From contig CAYUPO010000025.1 in the NCBI GenBank assembly GCA_964446685.1, positions 1-14,561 of the forward strand: a stretch of DNA of 14,561 nt. Direction: 5' to 3'. Within the stretch, counting starts at the first letter, position 1. Each line of letters opens with the position of its first letter. This stretch comes from CAZWRN01 sp964446685 (GTDB taxonomy: Bacteria > Patescibacteriota > Microgenomatia > Daviesbacterales > UBA10151). The position numbers and the translations under genes are program-made. The notes beneath the pieces were generated by a model. The model was not told where the DNA came from. It ran no database searches and saw only the letters and a list, made by a program, of their open reading frames with translations. Shown here in pieces: positions 6,181 through 12,582 of the stretch.

Positions 6181-6209
6181 ATTATAGGATGTAATAATCA
6201 AGATTGCAA
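6181..6209 (-). promoter_or_regulatory. Promoter of the P-loop kinase gene
   Basis: TTGCAA (6209-6204), a 17-nt spacer and a perfect TATAAT (6186-6181) end 6 nt before ATG 6174. This sets the start of the kinase at 6174 and predicts a leaderless transcript. Confidence 0.82.
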
Positions 6210-6218
6210 AAAAATAGA

Positions 6219-6224
6219 TATAAT
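6219..6224 (+). promoter_or_regulatory. -10 element of the M50-like gene
   Basis: A perfect TATAAT lies exactly 6 nt before ATG 6231, again predicting a leaderless mRNA. No good -35 is seen at 16-18 nt upstream, where the divergent kinase promoter sits. Confidence 0.65.
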
Positions 6225-6230
6225 AAAGAT

Positions 6231-6911
6231 ATGACGTTCTTTCCGGTATTTTTAATTCAACTCCTGATCTTAGCTTTTTTTACCCGACACTCTAGCTCAT
6301 ATTTTTTACGGTTATTTTATTCTATAACAAGTAGTGAAAAGGGGTCTGTTATTTTATTTTCATTATTATTTTTCCCGGGAACTTTGGTACATGAATTAGC
6401 TCATTGGCTGATGGCAAAACTACTTTTTGTTCGTACTTCCGGAATGGAATTTATTCCTCAGGTACAGGGGGATGCTATCAAGCTTGGCAGTGTTTCGATT
6501 GCTAAAACAGATCCGCTCAGAAGACTTCTGATCGGTGTTGCACCGGTTATTGTAGGTCTTAGTATTTTGCTTGGTTCACTCTGGGGAGTCAGAGTTTATT
6601 ATCCACTGCTTACTACATTTCCCTGGTGGAGTTGGATAGGGTTGGGATATTTGGTCTTGGTGATAGCTAGTACTATGTTTTCCAGCAGAAAAGATTTAGA
6701 GGGTGCTTTAGGGGTTGTTATTAGTATTGGGATCTTACTTTTAATAGGTTACTTAGCTGGTTTTGGCTGGATTGGTTCTGTTTTTTATCAGTATTTAGCT
6801 ATCAATTTAAATGATTTTTTCAAACAGCTGAGTATTCTTATGCTGATACCTTTGAGCTTAAATATTGGAGTGAGTGTACTGGGATGGGGCGCTGCAAAAA
6901 GATTAACTTGA
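6231..6911 (+). CDS. M50-like (site-2-protease-type) membrane protein
   Basis: A 226-aa polytopic protein with about six hydrophobic stretches (near residues 5-17, 40-65, 99-120, 132-150, 158-178 and 200-220). HELAH (54-58) within a membrane helix is the zinc-binding HExxH of intramembrane metalloproteases. SSRKDLEG (151-158) holds D155, a candidate third zinc ligand in place of the family's usual LDG motif, and GVAPVIVG (102-109) may be the conserved Gly-Pro turn after the HExxH helix. Whether it is an active protease or a degenerate relative is unclear. A TTG start at 6204 would extend it by nine residues but lies upstream of the -10 TATAAT at 6219, so ATG 6231 is preferred. Its stop is at the edge of a TTGACA for the next gene. 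Confidence 0.75.
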   Translation: MTFFPVFLIQLLILAFFTRHSSSYFLRLFYSITSSEKGSVILFSLLFFPGTLVHELAHWLMAKLLFVRTSGMEFIPQVQGDAIKLGSVSIAKTDPLRRLLIGVAPVIVGLSILLGSLWGVRVYYPLLTTFPWWSWIGLGYLVLVIASTMFSSRKDLEGALGVVISIGILLLIGYLAGFGWIGSVFYQYLAINLNDFFKQLSILMLIPLSLNIGVSVLGWGAAKRLT

Positions 6912-6937
6912 CATTCCTTGAGAAGGGTGCAAATAAT
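6908..6937 (+). promoter_or_regulatory. Possible promoter of the 649-aa protein gene
   Basis: TTGACA (6908-6913) overlaps the stop of the M50-like gene and is followed 18 nt later by AATAAT (6932-6937). A second -10-like GATAAT (6946-6951) lies 14 nt before ATG 6966. Which one is used cannot be told. Confidence 0.5.
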
Positions 6938-6965
6938 GATTGTAAGATAATAAATAAATTGCCCA

Positions 6966-8915
6966 ATGGCCGAAAATAACTATAAAACCGATAATGATGG
7001 GATTGTTTCTCAAGAATTTACTCCAACAGATCAAAAACTAAAAGGTGTAGACCTACTTCGAAAAGATGCCAATGATGTCAGGGCAAAAGCTGCCAAATTA
7101 GTACATGGTTTATTCAGCAGAGCAACAAATAATAAAAATGTGCAAGATTTAGGCCGAGATGACTCCCGCAAAGAAGGTGAACCTGTTTATTCAACCGATA
7201 TGGGTATCATTGAAACAGGACTGTCAAAACCAGCTATTCCTGAAAAACCATCATTTGAACCTGTCACGGCTGACCATGTTAAATATGAAGAGATGGCGGA
7301 TGCTATTAAAAACGGACCAACCTCAGCTAATGAAGAGAGAGAACGTCAAGTAGTTGTTGACCAGGAAGCAAAAGCCCGTGCAGTCCAAGAGGCTGAAGCT
7401 GCAAACCAGCTTGTCCCGGGAGATCCAACCGAATACAACACCTATCAACAAAACCGTGATGAACTCCAATTGAACGCTTTTAATCCAACGTCCTGGATGG
7501 AAAGAGAAAAAAGTGATACAGAAAATAGGATGAATGGAGGGGCTGAAAAAAATGCAACAGATAAGTTTAACAGCGGGGAATCTGATGGAGATACCTTACG
7601 GAAGGATCTTTATAAGACTGGAAATTATGATAGTTTGGAAGATGTTGAAAATGCGGCTAAAAAGATAGAGGAGCAGCATGAAGCGGATAAAAGAAATCAG
7701 CGACCAATCTTTAATGATGATTCCACACCAGAACCCAGAATTGAATTTTCTGACGGTAACCCTAGTGTAATTGAGGCTGAAAATGATGTTGCTGGTCATC
7801 TGAATCTTAATAACATCAGGCATCAGGCAGATGAAACATCTCGTATTCAGTCTGGTGATAGCTGGATTGATGCACATCGTGATAATGCTAGTTCTGTCAG
7901 GCTTGAGAATTCAGATAGAAACCAAAGTGTAATAGAGGCGGAAGATGATGTTTCTGGACATTTAAAAATGAATGAAATCAACCGAAAGCTGGATCAAGCA
8001 GATGCAGAAAGAGCCCAGGCTGATAGAGAAAAATCTGGCAAAGGTTGGATCAAAGCCCATGGTGACTATGAAAATCAGGAAAGACTGGAGCAATCTGACC
8101 AAAACCCTAGTGTATTGGCTGCTGAGAATGAAGTTACCGGTCAATTTGGTGAAAATGCCCGTCGTATCATAGCAGACGATTTTTCTCGAGGAGTTGATGA
8201 GCAGGTCGATAGGTTTGAACAACCAATCGAACCTGGAGACATAACTATCAGAAGACCAGATCAGGTTGATAGAGATACGGCTGATCCAACTGTTAGTGAA
8301 CAAAGAGACCGAGTTAGACAGCGTACTCTTGGGATTTCTCCAATCTGGAGAAGAAGACTGGCTATGGTTGGACTTGCATCCTTAATGTTATTTGCAAAAG
8401 ATCGAGGACCAGCAAATCCGGTAGTTGAATATGGAGTTCCGCCTGTGAATGAAGCACCATATGTTCCCATGCCTGAACTTGCGAAAAAACCATCTCAACT
8501 AGATCTATTACCAAAAACAAAAGCACATTTCCCTACAATAGGACCTGCTGGAGAGAATATTAGTCAAGGAAAAGCTGATTTTGGAGGGTGGTTTGATGCT
8601 GAATGGGTTAAACAGTACAAAGCTGAGCATGCTGAAGAATATGCTGAAAAGAACTTTAATATGCGTAATGCTGACGACATTAATCTATTAAATCGACTTA
8701 AGTCTAATGACAAATTTAGTCAGGCTAAAGATATGTATTTGGATTATCTGGCAAATAATGAAATCCGTGCTGGTGACATGAAGAATAAGGTTGAGATCAA
8801 AAGAAAAGAAAATGGAAGTATAGATAAAGTTATTATTGATGTCCCAAGTAGCTCAGGTTACGAAGTTCCTGATTTTAAAGAATTTTATAATTTAATGAAT
8901 AATTCTAAACCATGA
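6966..8915 (+). CDS. Large hydrophilic repeat protein with a single short membrane segment
   Basis: A 649-aa protein of unknown family. Residues 1-460 are highly charged, low in hydrophobics and probably largely disordered or helical. Three repeats lie at about 258-310, 312-371 and 373-392, with core (R)(I/L)E-SD-NPSVIEAENDV-GHL; the first two end in WI(D/K)AH. A basic WRRR (461-464) precedes a short hydrophobic stretch (465-477), probably a transmembrane segment with the long N-terminal part in the cytoplasm. The C-terminal 170 residues then start with a proline-rich linker (481-530) and end in a small folded-looking domain (about 538-645) containing WFDAEWVKQY and many lysines. No signal peptide is present. 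The final TGA overlaps the next gene's ATG. Length and single pass suggest an envelope scaffold or surface-linked protein, but this is inference. Confidence 0.75.
   Translation: MAENNYKTDNDGIVSQEFTPTDQKLKGVDLLRKDANDVRAKAAKLVHGLFSRATNNKNVQDLGRDDSRKEGEPVYSTDMGIIETGLSKPAIPEKPSFEPVTADHVKYEEMADAIKNGPTSANEERERQVVVDQEAKARAVQEAEAANQLVPGDPTEYNTYQQNRDELQLNAFNPTSWMEREKSDTENRMNGGAEKNATDKFNSGESDGDTLRKDLYKTGNYDSLEDVENAAKKIEEQHEADKRNQRPIFNDDSTPEPRIEFSDGNPSVIEAENDVAGHLNLNNIRHQADETSRIQSGDSWIDAHRDNASSVRLENSDRNQSVIEAEDDVSGHLKMNEINRKLDQADAERAQADREKSGKGWIKAHGDYENQERLEQSDQNPSVLAAENEVTGQFGENARRIIADDFSRGVDEQVDRFEQPIEPGDITIRRPDQVDRDTADPTVSEQRDRVRQRTLGISPIWRRRLAMVGLASLMLFAKDRGPANPVVEYGVPPVNEAPYVPMPELAKKPSQLDLLPKTKAHFPTIGPAGENISQGKADFGGWFDAEWVKQYKAEHAEEYAEKNFNMRNADDINLLNRLKSNDKFSQAKDMYLDYLANNEIRAGDMKNKVEIKRKENGSIDKVIIDVPSSSGYEVPDFKEFYNLMNNSKP
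7737..8141 (+). repeat. Three in-gene repeats of the 649-aa protein
   Basis: Units begin near 7737, 7899 and 8082. Proteins align as NPSVIEAENDVAGHL, NQSVIEAEDDVSGHL and NPSVLAAENEVTGQF, while the DNA has diverged at many third positions. That suggests old duplications kept by protein-level selection. The third unit is cut short after about 20 residues. Confidence 0.8.
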
Positions 8916-9244
8916 TGGACGAAAAACTAATAAACTATCTAAACAATCTAGCTGATGAAATAATAAAATCTGCTAAATTTTCTATGCAATCCGAGGAACA
9001 AAAGTCTCAAAATAAGGAAAAAATCATTGATTATTATAATCAAAAAGTACTAGATGTTATGCTTGGATTTATGACCAAAGACGAGTTGGATCAGTTAGAA
9101 AAAATCAATTTTGAATCCGAAGAAGGAGTTAGACAGTTTGGTCAATTAGCTGCGAATCTGCCAGGTATGGTCTTTTTGGAGGTAGGTGATAAATTACGAA
9201 TGGAAGCAGAAAAAATTAAAAGCTCCGGTATTGTTCCTGAATAA
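8912..9244 (+). CDS. Small helical protein coupled to the 649-aa protein
   Basis: A 110-aa acidic, predicted all-helical protein without membrane segment or signal peptide. Its ATG (8912-8914) overlaps the TGA of the preceding gene, so the two are almost certainly cotranscribed and translationally coupled, and may interact. A second ATG directly follows (8915), so the true start could be one codon later. There is no Shine-Dalgarno sequence. TKDELDQLEKINFESEE (55-71) looks like helix-turn-helix packing rather than DNA binding. I do not recognise the family. The next gene is the elongator tRNA-Met on the other strand. Confidence 0.72.
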   Translation: MMDEKLINYLNNLADEIIKSAKFSMQSEEQKSQNKEKIIDYYNQKVLDVMLGFMTKDELDQLEKINFESEEGVRQFGQLAANLPGMVFLEVGDKLRMEAEKIKSSGIVPE

Positions 9245-9301
9245 ATAACTAAGGTCGTTAATTTCACCAAGAAATGCAAATAATTGAAGATGAATTTTAT
9301 G

Positions 9302-9373
9302 TAGCAGGGATGGGATTTGAACCCATGACCGCAGCGTTATGAGTGCTGTGCTCTACCACTGAGCTACCCTGCC
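9302..9373 (-). tRNA. Elongator tRNA-Met (CAU)
   Basis: A 72-nt cloverleaf: acceptor GGCAGGG/CCCTGCT (G1:U72 wobble), D stem GCTC/GAGC, anticodon stem CAGCA/CGCTG with an A31-C39 mismatch, loop CTCATAA (anticodon at 9341-9339), T stem ATGGG/CCCAT, discriminator A. The body resembles bacterial elongator tRNA-Met (GTAGCTCAG... GAGCAC). CCA is not encoded. A lysidine-modified tRNA-Ile2 would share the CAT anticodon, but the body fits Met better. No intron is present. Confidence 0.9.
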
Positions 9374-9384
9374 AAGTGAGCCTA

Positions 9385-9413
9385 ATTTTAGCAGATTTAG
9401 TTTCAGTTCACAA
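9385..9413 (-). promoter_or_regulatory. Promoter of elongator tRNA-Met
   Basis: TTGTGA (9413-9408), a 17-nt spacer and TAAAAT (9390-9385) are placed to give a leader of about 5 nt before tRNA position 1 at 9373. Confidence 0.6.
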
Positions 9414-9420
9414 ACCATTC

Positions 9421-9429
9421 TGCTACAAT
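9421..9429 (+). promoter_or_regulatory. Extended -10 promoter of the NUDIX gene
   Basis: TGCTACAAT is a TGn-extended -10 with one mismatch to TATAAT. It ends 11 nt before ATG 9441. The alternative TTG start (9429) would overlap the -10 itself, so ATG is chosen. Confidence 0.65.
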
Positions 9430-9440
9430 TGCCAAAACTT

Positions 9441-10025
9441 ATGAAAAATCCCTGGAAAACATTATCTTCTAAAGTAGTTTATGAGACTGATTATCTCCGA
9501 ATCCGCCAGGATCAGGTAATAAAGCCAAATGGGCAAAAGGGAACATATGATGTTTTGGAATCTCCTGGTTCAGTATTCGTTATTGCTCTGGATGCTGAAG
9601 ATAAATTTGTTTTAATTGGGCAGTATCGTTACCCTACAGCAGTTTTTTCGCTGGAAGTTCCCGGAGGAGGCAGAGACAGGGAAAGTAAAGATCCTTTAAA
9701 TGATGCAAAAAGAGAGCTACAGGAAGAAACAGGTCTGATCGCCAGAGAATGGTCTGAAGCCGGCAGGTGTTTTGCCTATAACGGTGTTTCCGATGAAGAG
9801 ATGATCACCTATATTGCCCGCGATCTTAAACAGACTGATCAGGCAGAGACAAAAGAAGAGGGAATTATGGAAGCAAAAAATGTTTCATTTGAAGAAGCTT
9901 TTGCTATGATTAAGACAGGAGAAATCAATGATTCCCAATGCATTGCAGCCATCACACAAGCCGCAATGTATTTAGGATTTCTACCCCTGTCATCTCGAAC
10001 CGAAGGTGAGAGATCTCAAGATTAG
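9441..10025 (+). CDS. NUDIX hydrolase (ADP-ribose pyrophosphatase-like)
   Basis: A 194-aa NUDIX enzyme, probably hydrolysing ADP-ribose or a nucleotide sugar in the cytoplasm. The N-terminal strands (VYETDYLRIRQDQV) and the EVPGGG before the box are typical of the ADP-ribose pyrophosphatase branch. The catalytic helix reads AKRELQEETGL, with all glutamates of REx-x-EExG present. The loop between the box's first glycine and REL is about two residues longer than the textbook spacing. The last 13 residues (from PLSSRTEGERSQD) come from a repeat element that begins at 9988, so the native C-terminus was probably rewritten by an insertion. TTG 9429 was rejected as the start because it overlaps the -10 element. 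Confidence 0.9.
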   Translation: MKNPWKTLSSKVVYETDYLRIRQDQVIKPNGQKGTYDVLESPGSVFVIALDAEDKFVLIGQYRYPTAVFSLEVPGGGRDRESKDPLNDAKRELQEETGLIAREWSEAGRCFAYNGVSDEEMITYIARDLKQTDQAETKEEGIMEAKNVSFEEAFAMIKTGEINDSQCIAAITQAAMYLGFLPLSSRTEGERSQD

Positions 10026-10107
10026 CTGGGGATGAATAAGAATCAACTAAGTTACTAAGTTAATTCCAAGTTGCGAGATTGCTTCGTCGCTTCGCTCCTC
10101 GCAATGA
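9988..10107. repeat. Composite palindromic repeat overlapping the NUDIX 3' end
   Basis: The element begins TGTCATCTCGAACCGAAGG and runs through the NUDIX stop codon. It ends with a 7-bp stem TTGCGAG (10071-10077)/CTCGCAA (10098-10104) followed by TGA. The TGTCAT...ATGA ends resemble the borders of the element at 12231-12345. It fills nearly all the space before the SucC-like gene. Confidence 0.75.
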
Positions 10108-10129
10108 TGGGTAAAGGAAAGATTGTTCT

Positions 10130-11395
10130 ATGATCTTATACGAATTTGAAGGTAAAAAAATATTAATCAGAGCGGGGATTGCTGTGCCTACATCTCAGTT
10201 ACTTGATAATCCGGATGATCAAATTGGCTTAAAATATCCGGTGGTCCTCAAAGCCCAGGTTCTTTCCGGGAAAAGAAAAGATGCCGGAGGAATTTTATTT
10301 GCCGAAAATGAGGAGGAAGCCAAAACAGCGATTAAAGATCTCTTTGCTAAAGAAATTAATAACGAAAAAGTAAATCAGATTTTAGTTGAAGAAAAAGCTG
10401 ATATTGCCGCAGAATATTACATCGCTCTCTCCTATGACACTGATCTTCGTTCACCCATAGTCACTTTTTCAGAATCAGGGGGAACAGGGATAGAAGAAAG
10501 AGGAGCTCAGGTTTTTCCTATAAATCCAATTAGCCAGACGCTTATCCTGAACGATAGTGAAGGATCTCTCGCGAATGCGAGTCCAGGAGCTGAAACAAGT
10601 TCAGAGATTCTTCGCTCCGCTCAGAAAAAGGGTCTACCTCTACCAAGTGATTTGGTAACCAAATTTATTAATCTATTCTTCGAGCTCGATACAACTCTTT
10701 TGGAGATTAATCCTTTAGTTAAGACATCAAATGGTGAATTTATGGCGCTGGATGCCAAGATTAAACTTGATGATTCAGCTTTGGGAAGGCATAAAGACTG
10801 GGATTTCTCACCCCGCAGTGCACCCGGACATACTCCTACCAAACGGGAAATAGAAGCTAAAAAGATTGATGAAGGTGATTATAAAGGGGTAGCTGGTTCG
10901 GCTTTTTTTGATATTGATGGTGATATCGCTGTGATGTCTTCTGGCGGCGGGGCTTCTTTGACCGCGATGGATGCTTTGATTAAAAATGGTGGCAAACCAG
11001 CCAATTACACTGAGTATTCAGGCAATCCCTCCAAAGAAAAAGTTCAAAAACTAACCAAAGTAGTGCTTTCCAAACCTGATTTAAATGGCCTGTGGATTGT
11101 TGGAGCCGTGGCAAATTTTACTGATGTCTATGAGACGCTAAGCGGTATTATAGAAGGTCTTCGACAAGCTCAGACAGAACTTAATATTAAGTTCAACTTT
11201 CCGATCGTCATCAGACGTGGCGGGCCGAGGGATAAAGAAGCCTTTGAGATGCTCAGACAGGTTAAAGATTTTGATCTTCATCTGTATGGGGAAGAGACAT
11301 CAATTAGTCAGTCAGCTGTAATAATGGCAAAATTGGCAAAAGAATATGCTAAGAAAAATTCAAAATCACAAGCACAAAATAACAAACAAATCTAA
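10130..11395 (+). CDS. ATP-citrate lyase / citryl-CoA synthetase SucC-like subunit
   Basis: A 421-aa ATP-grasp acyl-CoA synthetase subunit. The N-terminal ATP-grasp part contains YPVVLKAQVLSGKRKDAGG (36-54) and LEINPLV (191-197). The C-terminal part carries features of ATP-citrate lyase rather than succinyl-CoA synthetase: SSGGGAS (270-276), ANYTEYSGNPS (291-301), VANFTDV (327-333), RRGGP (362-366) and YGEET (386-390). With the SucD-like subunit it should use ATP, citrate and CoA to make citryl-CoA. Residues about 139-166 are encoded by a palindromic repeat inserted in frame, and the last residues (about 409-421) lie in another AT-rich repeat. A weak AAAGGA lies about 10-12 nt before ATG 10130. 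Annotation pipelines may label it SucC; the ACL motifs argue otherwise. Confidence 0.85.
   Translation: MILYEFEGKKILIRAGIAVPTSQLLDNPDDQIGLKYPVVLKAQVLSGKRKDAGGILFAENEEEAKTAIKDLFAKEINNEKVNQILVEEKADIAAEYYIALSYDTDLRSPIVTFSESGGTGIEERGAQVFPINPISQTLILNDSEGSLANASPGAETSSEILRSAQKKGLPLPSDLVTKFINLFFELDTTLLEINPLVKTSNGEFMALDAKIKLDDSALGRHKDWDFSPRSAPGHTPTKREIEAKKIDEGDYKGVAGSAFFDIDGDIAVMSSGGGASLTAMDALIKNGGKPANYTEYSGNPSKEKVQKLTKVVLSKPDLNGLWIVGAVANFTDVYETLSGIIEGLRQAQTELNIKFNFPIVIRRGGPRDKEAFEMLRQVKDFDLHLYGEETSISQSAVIMAKLAKEYAKKNSKSQAQNNKQI
10545..10625 (+). repeat. Palindromic repeat inserted in frame in the SucC-like gene
   Basis: The hairpin CTCGC-GAAT-GCGAG lies in a word (10564-10582) identical over 19 nt to 420-438. 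It is followed by the stem CTGAA-ACAAG-TTCAG (10590-10604) and a TTCGCTCCGCTCAGAA end. The order and spacing of modules match 402-470. It encodes about 28 residues (LILNDSEGSL...) and keeps the frame open. Confidence 0.8.
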
Positions 11396-11484
11396 AATTA
11401 AAAAATATAAAACTTTTTGAATTTTAAAATTTAAATATTTGAATTTGTTTGATATTTGTTATTTTGAGTTTTGGATTTAAAACT
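11356..11484. repeat. AT-rich inverted repeat between SucC-like and SucD-like genes
   Basis: AAAATAACAAA at 11376-11386 is matched by its exact complement TTTGTTATTTT at 11455-11465, with further imperfect pairing on both sides. The left arm encodes the low-complexity C-terminus of the SucC-like subunit (KNSKSQAQNNKQI) and the right arm ends at the SucD-like ATG. It could fold into a large hairpin in the mRNA. Confidence 0.65.
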
Positions 11485-12222
11485 ATGTTATTACTACATG
11501 AAAACGCTAGATTAATAGGTCAGGGAATTACTGGTTCTGAAGGATCCAAAGGTTTGCCTACCATGCTGGCTTACGGGACCCAAGTAGTTGCTGGTGTGAC
11601 ACCAGGCAAAGGTGGACAGGAAGTTTTGGGAGTTCCAATTTATAACTCTGTGAAAGAGGCTCAGTCTGCTGTAGGGCAGGTTGATGGCTCTGTTATTTAT
11701 GTTCCACCACTTTTTGTTAAAGGTGCTGTTATTGAAGCAATTGAGGCCGGAATTAAATTTATTTTGATCTTTACTGAAAAAGTACCTGCTTCAGACTCAG
11801 CNNNNNNNNNNNNNNNNNNNNNNNNNNNNNNNNNNNNNNNNNNNNNNNNNNNNNNNNNNNNNNNNNNNNNNNNNNNNNNNNNNNNNNNNNNNNNNNNNNN
11901 NTTTGCAGATTTTATCCTAGCTGTTGAGGATGATGAAAATACTCACGCTTCAGTATTTTTTGGTGAGCTTGGCGGTACTTATGAGCAGCGGGTGGGTGAG
12001 TTGGTAAAAGAGGGCAAAATCAAAAAACCAGTTGTAGCCTTTATCGGGGGAGACTTTACCATGAGTTTGCCTGGAGAAGTGCAATTTGGTCACGCCGGTG
12101 CCATAATTGAAGGTGAAAGAGGCAGACCAGATTTCAAAAGAAAGTTTCTTAAAGAGTGCGGAGTATTGGTGGCAGAGAATTTTGATGAGATTTCTGGACT
12201 ATTAAAATCGGCTATCAAATAA
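11485..12222 (+). CDS. SucD-like subunit of the citrate module, interrupted by an assembly gap
   Basis: The CoA-binding/ligase subunit paired with the SucC-like protein. VIVQGITG-type motif IGQGITGSEGS, then GTQVVAGVTPGKGGQEVLGVP and VIYVPPLF match the Rossmann CoA-binding domain of succinyl-CoA synthetase alpha. After the gap, GHAGAIIEG holds the histidine that is phosphorylated during catalysis in this family. The 100 N replace residues that in E. coli SucD number about 80, so the true gap is probably near 250 nt and the full protein near 295 aa. The frame stays open across the N run only by the gap length used. Start: a TTG frame from 11449 exists, but ATG 11485 aligns with the family start. 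The missing part includes the catalytic-loop region between the two domains. Confidence 0.85.
   Translation: MLLLHENARLIGQGITGSEGSKGLPTMLAYGTQVVAGVTPGKGGQEVLGVPIYNSVKEAQSAVGQVDGSVIYVPPLFVKGAVIEAIEAGIKFILIFTEKVPASDSXXXXXXXXXXXXXXXXXXXXXXXXXXXXXXXXXXFADFILAVEDDENTHASVFFGELGGTYEQRVGELVKEGKIKKPVVAFIGGDFTMSLPGEVQFGHAGAIIEGERGRPDFKRKFLKECGVLVAENFDEISGLLKSAIK
11802..11901. other. Assembly gap (100 N)
   Basis: Exactly 100 undetermined bases, the usual placeholder for a scaffold gap of unknown size. It lies inside the SucD-like gene and its true length is probably larger. Confidence 0.98.
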
Positions 12223-12230
12223 CCTTCTAT

Positions 12231-12345
12231 TGTCATCCTGAACTTGTTTCAGGATCTTCCAAGGTTATGGATTTAATTAATATGATAATCATTAAGAGAC
12301 ATTTTTAAGTGAGATGGAAGATGCCGAAACGAGTTCGGCATGACA
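12231..12345. repeat. Bipartite palindromic element with TGTCA/TGACA ends
   Basis: The left half (12231-12260) and right half (12316-12345) are inverted copies. Each carries its own hairpin: CCTGAA-CTTGT-TTCAGG (12237-12253) and GCCGAA-ACGAG-TTCGGC (12323-12339). The outer ends are TGTCAT and ATGACA. The centre (12261-12315) is AT-rich filler. The right end supplies an ATG (12340) upstream of the small membrane protein. Confidence 0.82.
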
Positions 12346-12348
12346 AAT

Positions 12349-12582
12349 ATGAAAACAGGAATCAATCAAGAAAAAGATGAACAGCAGAGGATTAATATCT
12401 ATATAACTTTATTAGCAGTGCCCTTTGTTTTAGTTGCAGGCTATATTTTAGCCTCAATTTTTAGTTTGCAAGAGTTTTTTTATCCAAACAAATGGGGCAT
12501 TTCAGTATCATGGCTCGTGGGTGGGATTATTGGATTTCCAACAGTCATATTATTTATTTGGTTTTTCATAGTAAGAAAGTAA
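12349..12582 (+). CDS. Small two-helix membrane protein inside the citrate operon
   Basis: A 77-aa protein with a charged N-terminus and two hydrophobic segments (about residues 18-38 and 52-73), so probably a hairpin in the membrane with both ends inside. No family is recognised. Its stop TAA abuts the ATG of the citryl-CoA-lyase gene (12580-12585), so the two are likely translated together. An in-frame ATG at 12340 lies in the end of the repeat at 12231-12345; ATG 12349 lies just outside the repeat and is preferred. Its position suggests a link to citrate use, for example anchoring or transport help, but this is only context. Confidence 0.62.
   Translation: MKTGINQEKDEQQRINIYITLLAVPFVLVAGYILASIFSLQEFFYPNKWGISVSWLVGGIIGFPTVILFIWFFIVRK

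Noticed and set aside
6174..6231. Upstream TTG starts at 6201 (-) and 6204 (+)
   Set aside because: Both lie within or upstream of the -10 elements that precede the ATG starts by 6 nt, so they would not be on the transcripts.
7596..8303. Two - strand open frames inside the 649-aa gene
   Set aside because: They mirror the repeat region of the large protein; the + frame is continuous, repeats align at protein level, and it is coupled to the next gene.
8912..8915. TGA as a recoded glycine or tryptophan codon
   Set aside because: TGA ends several genes in sensible places (1995-1997, 8913-8915), and no supported protein needs read-through.
11160..11173. TTCGACAAGCTCAG, a motif common in bacterial intergenic repeats, inside the SucC-like gene
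   Set aside because: The protein here has the same length as ATP-citrate lyase in the matching segment, so there is no sign of an insertion; it may be chance.
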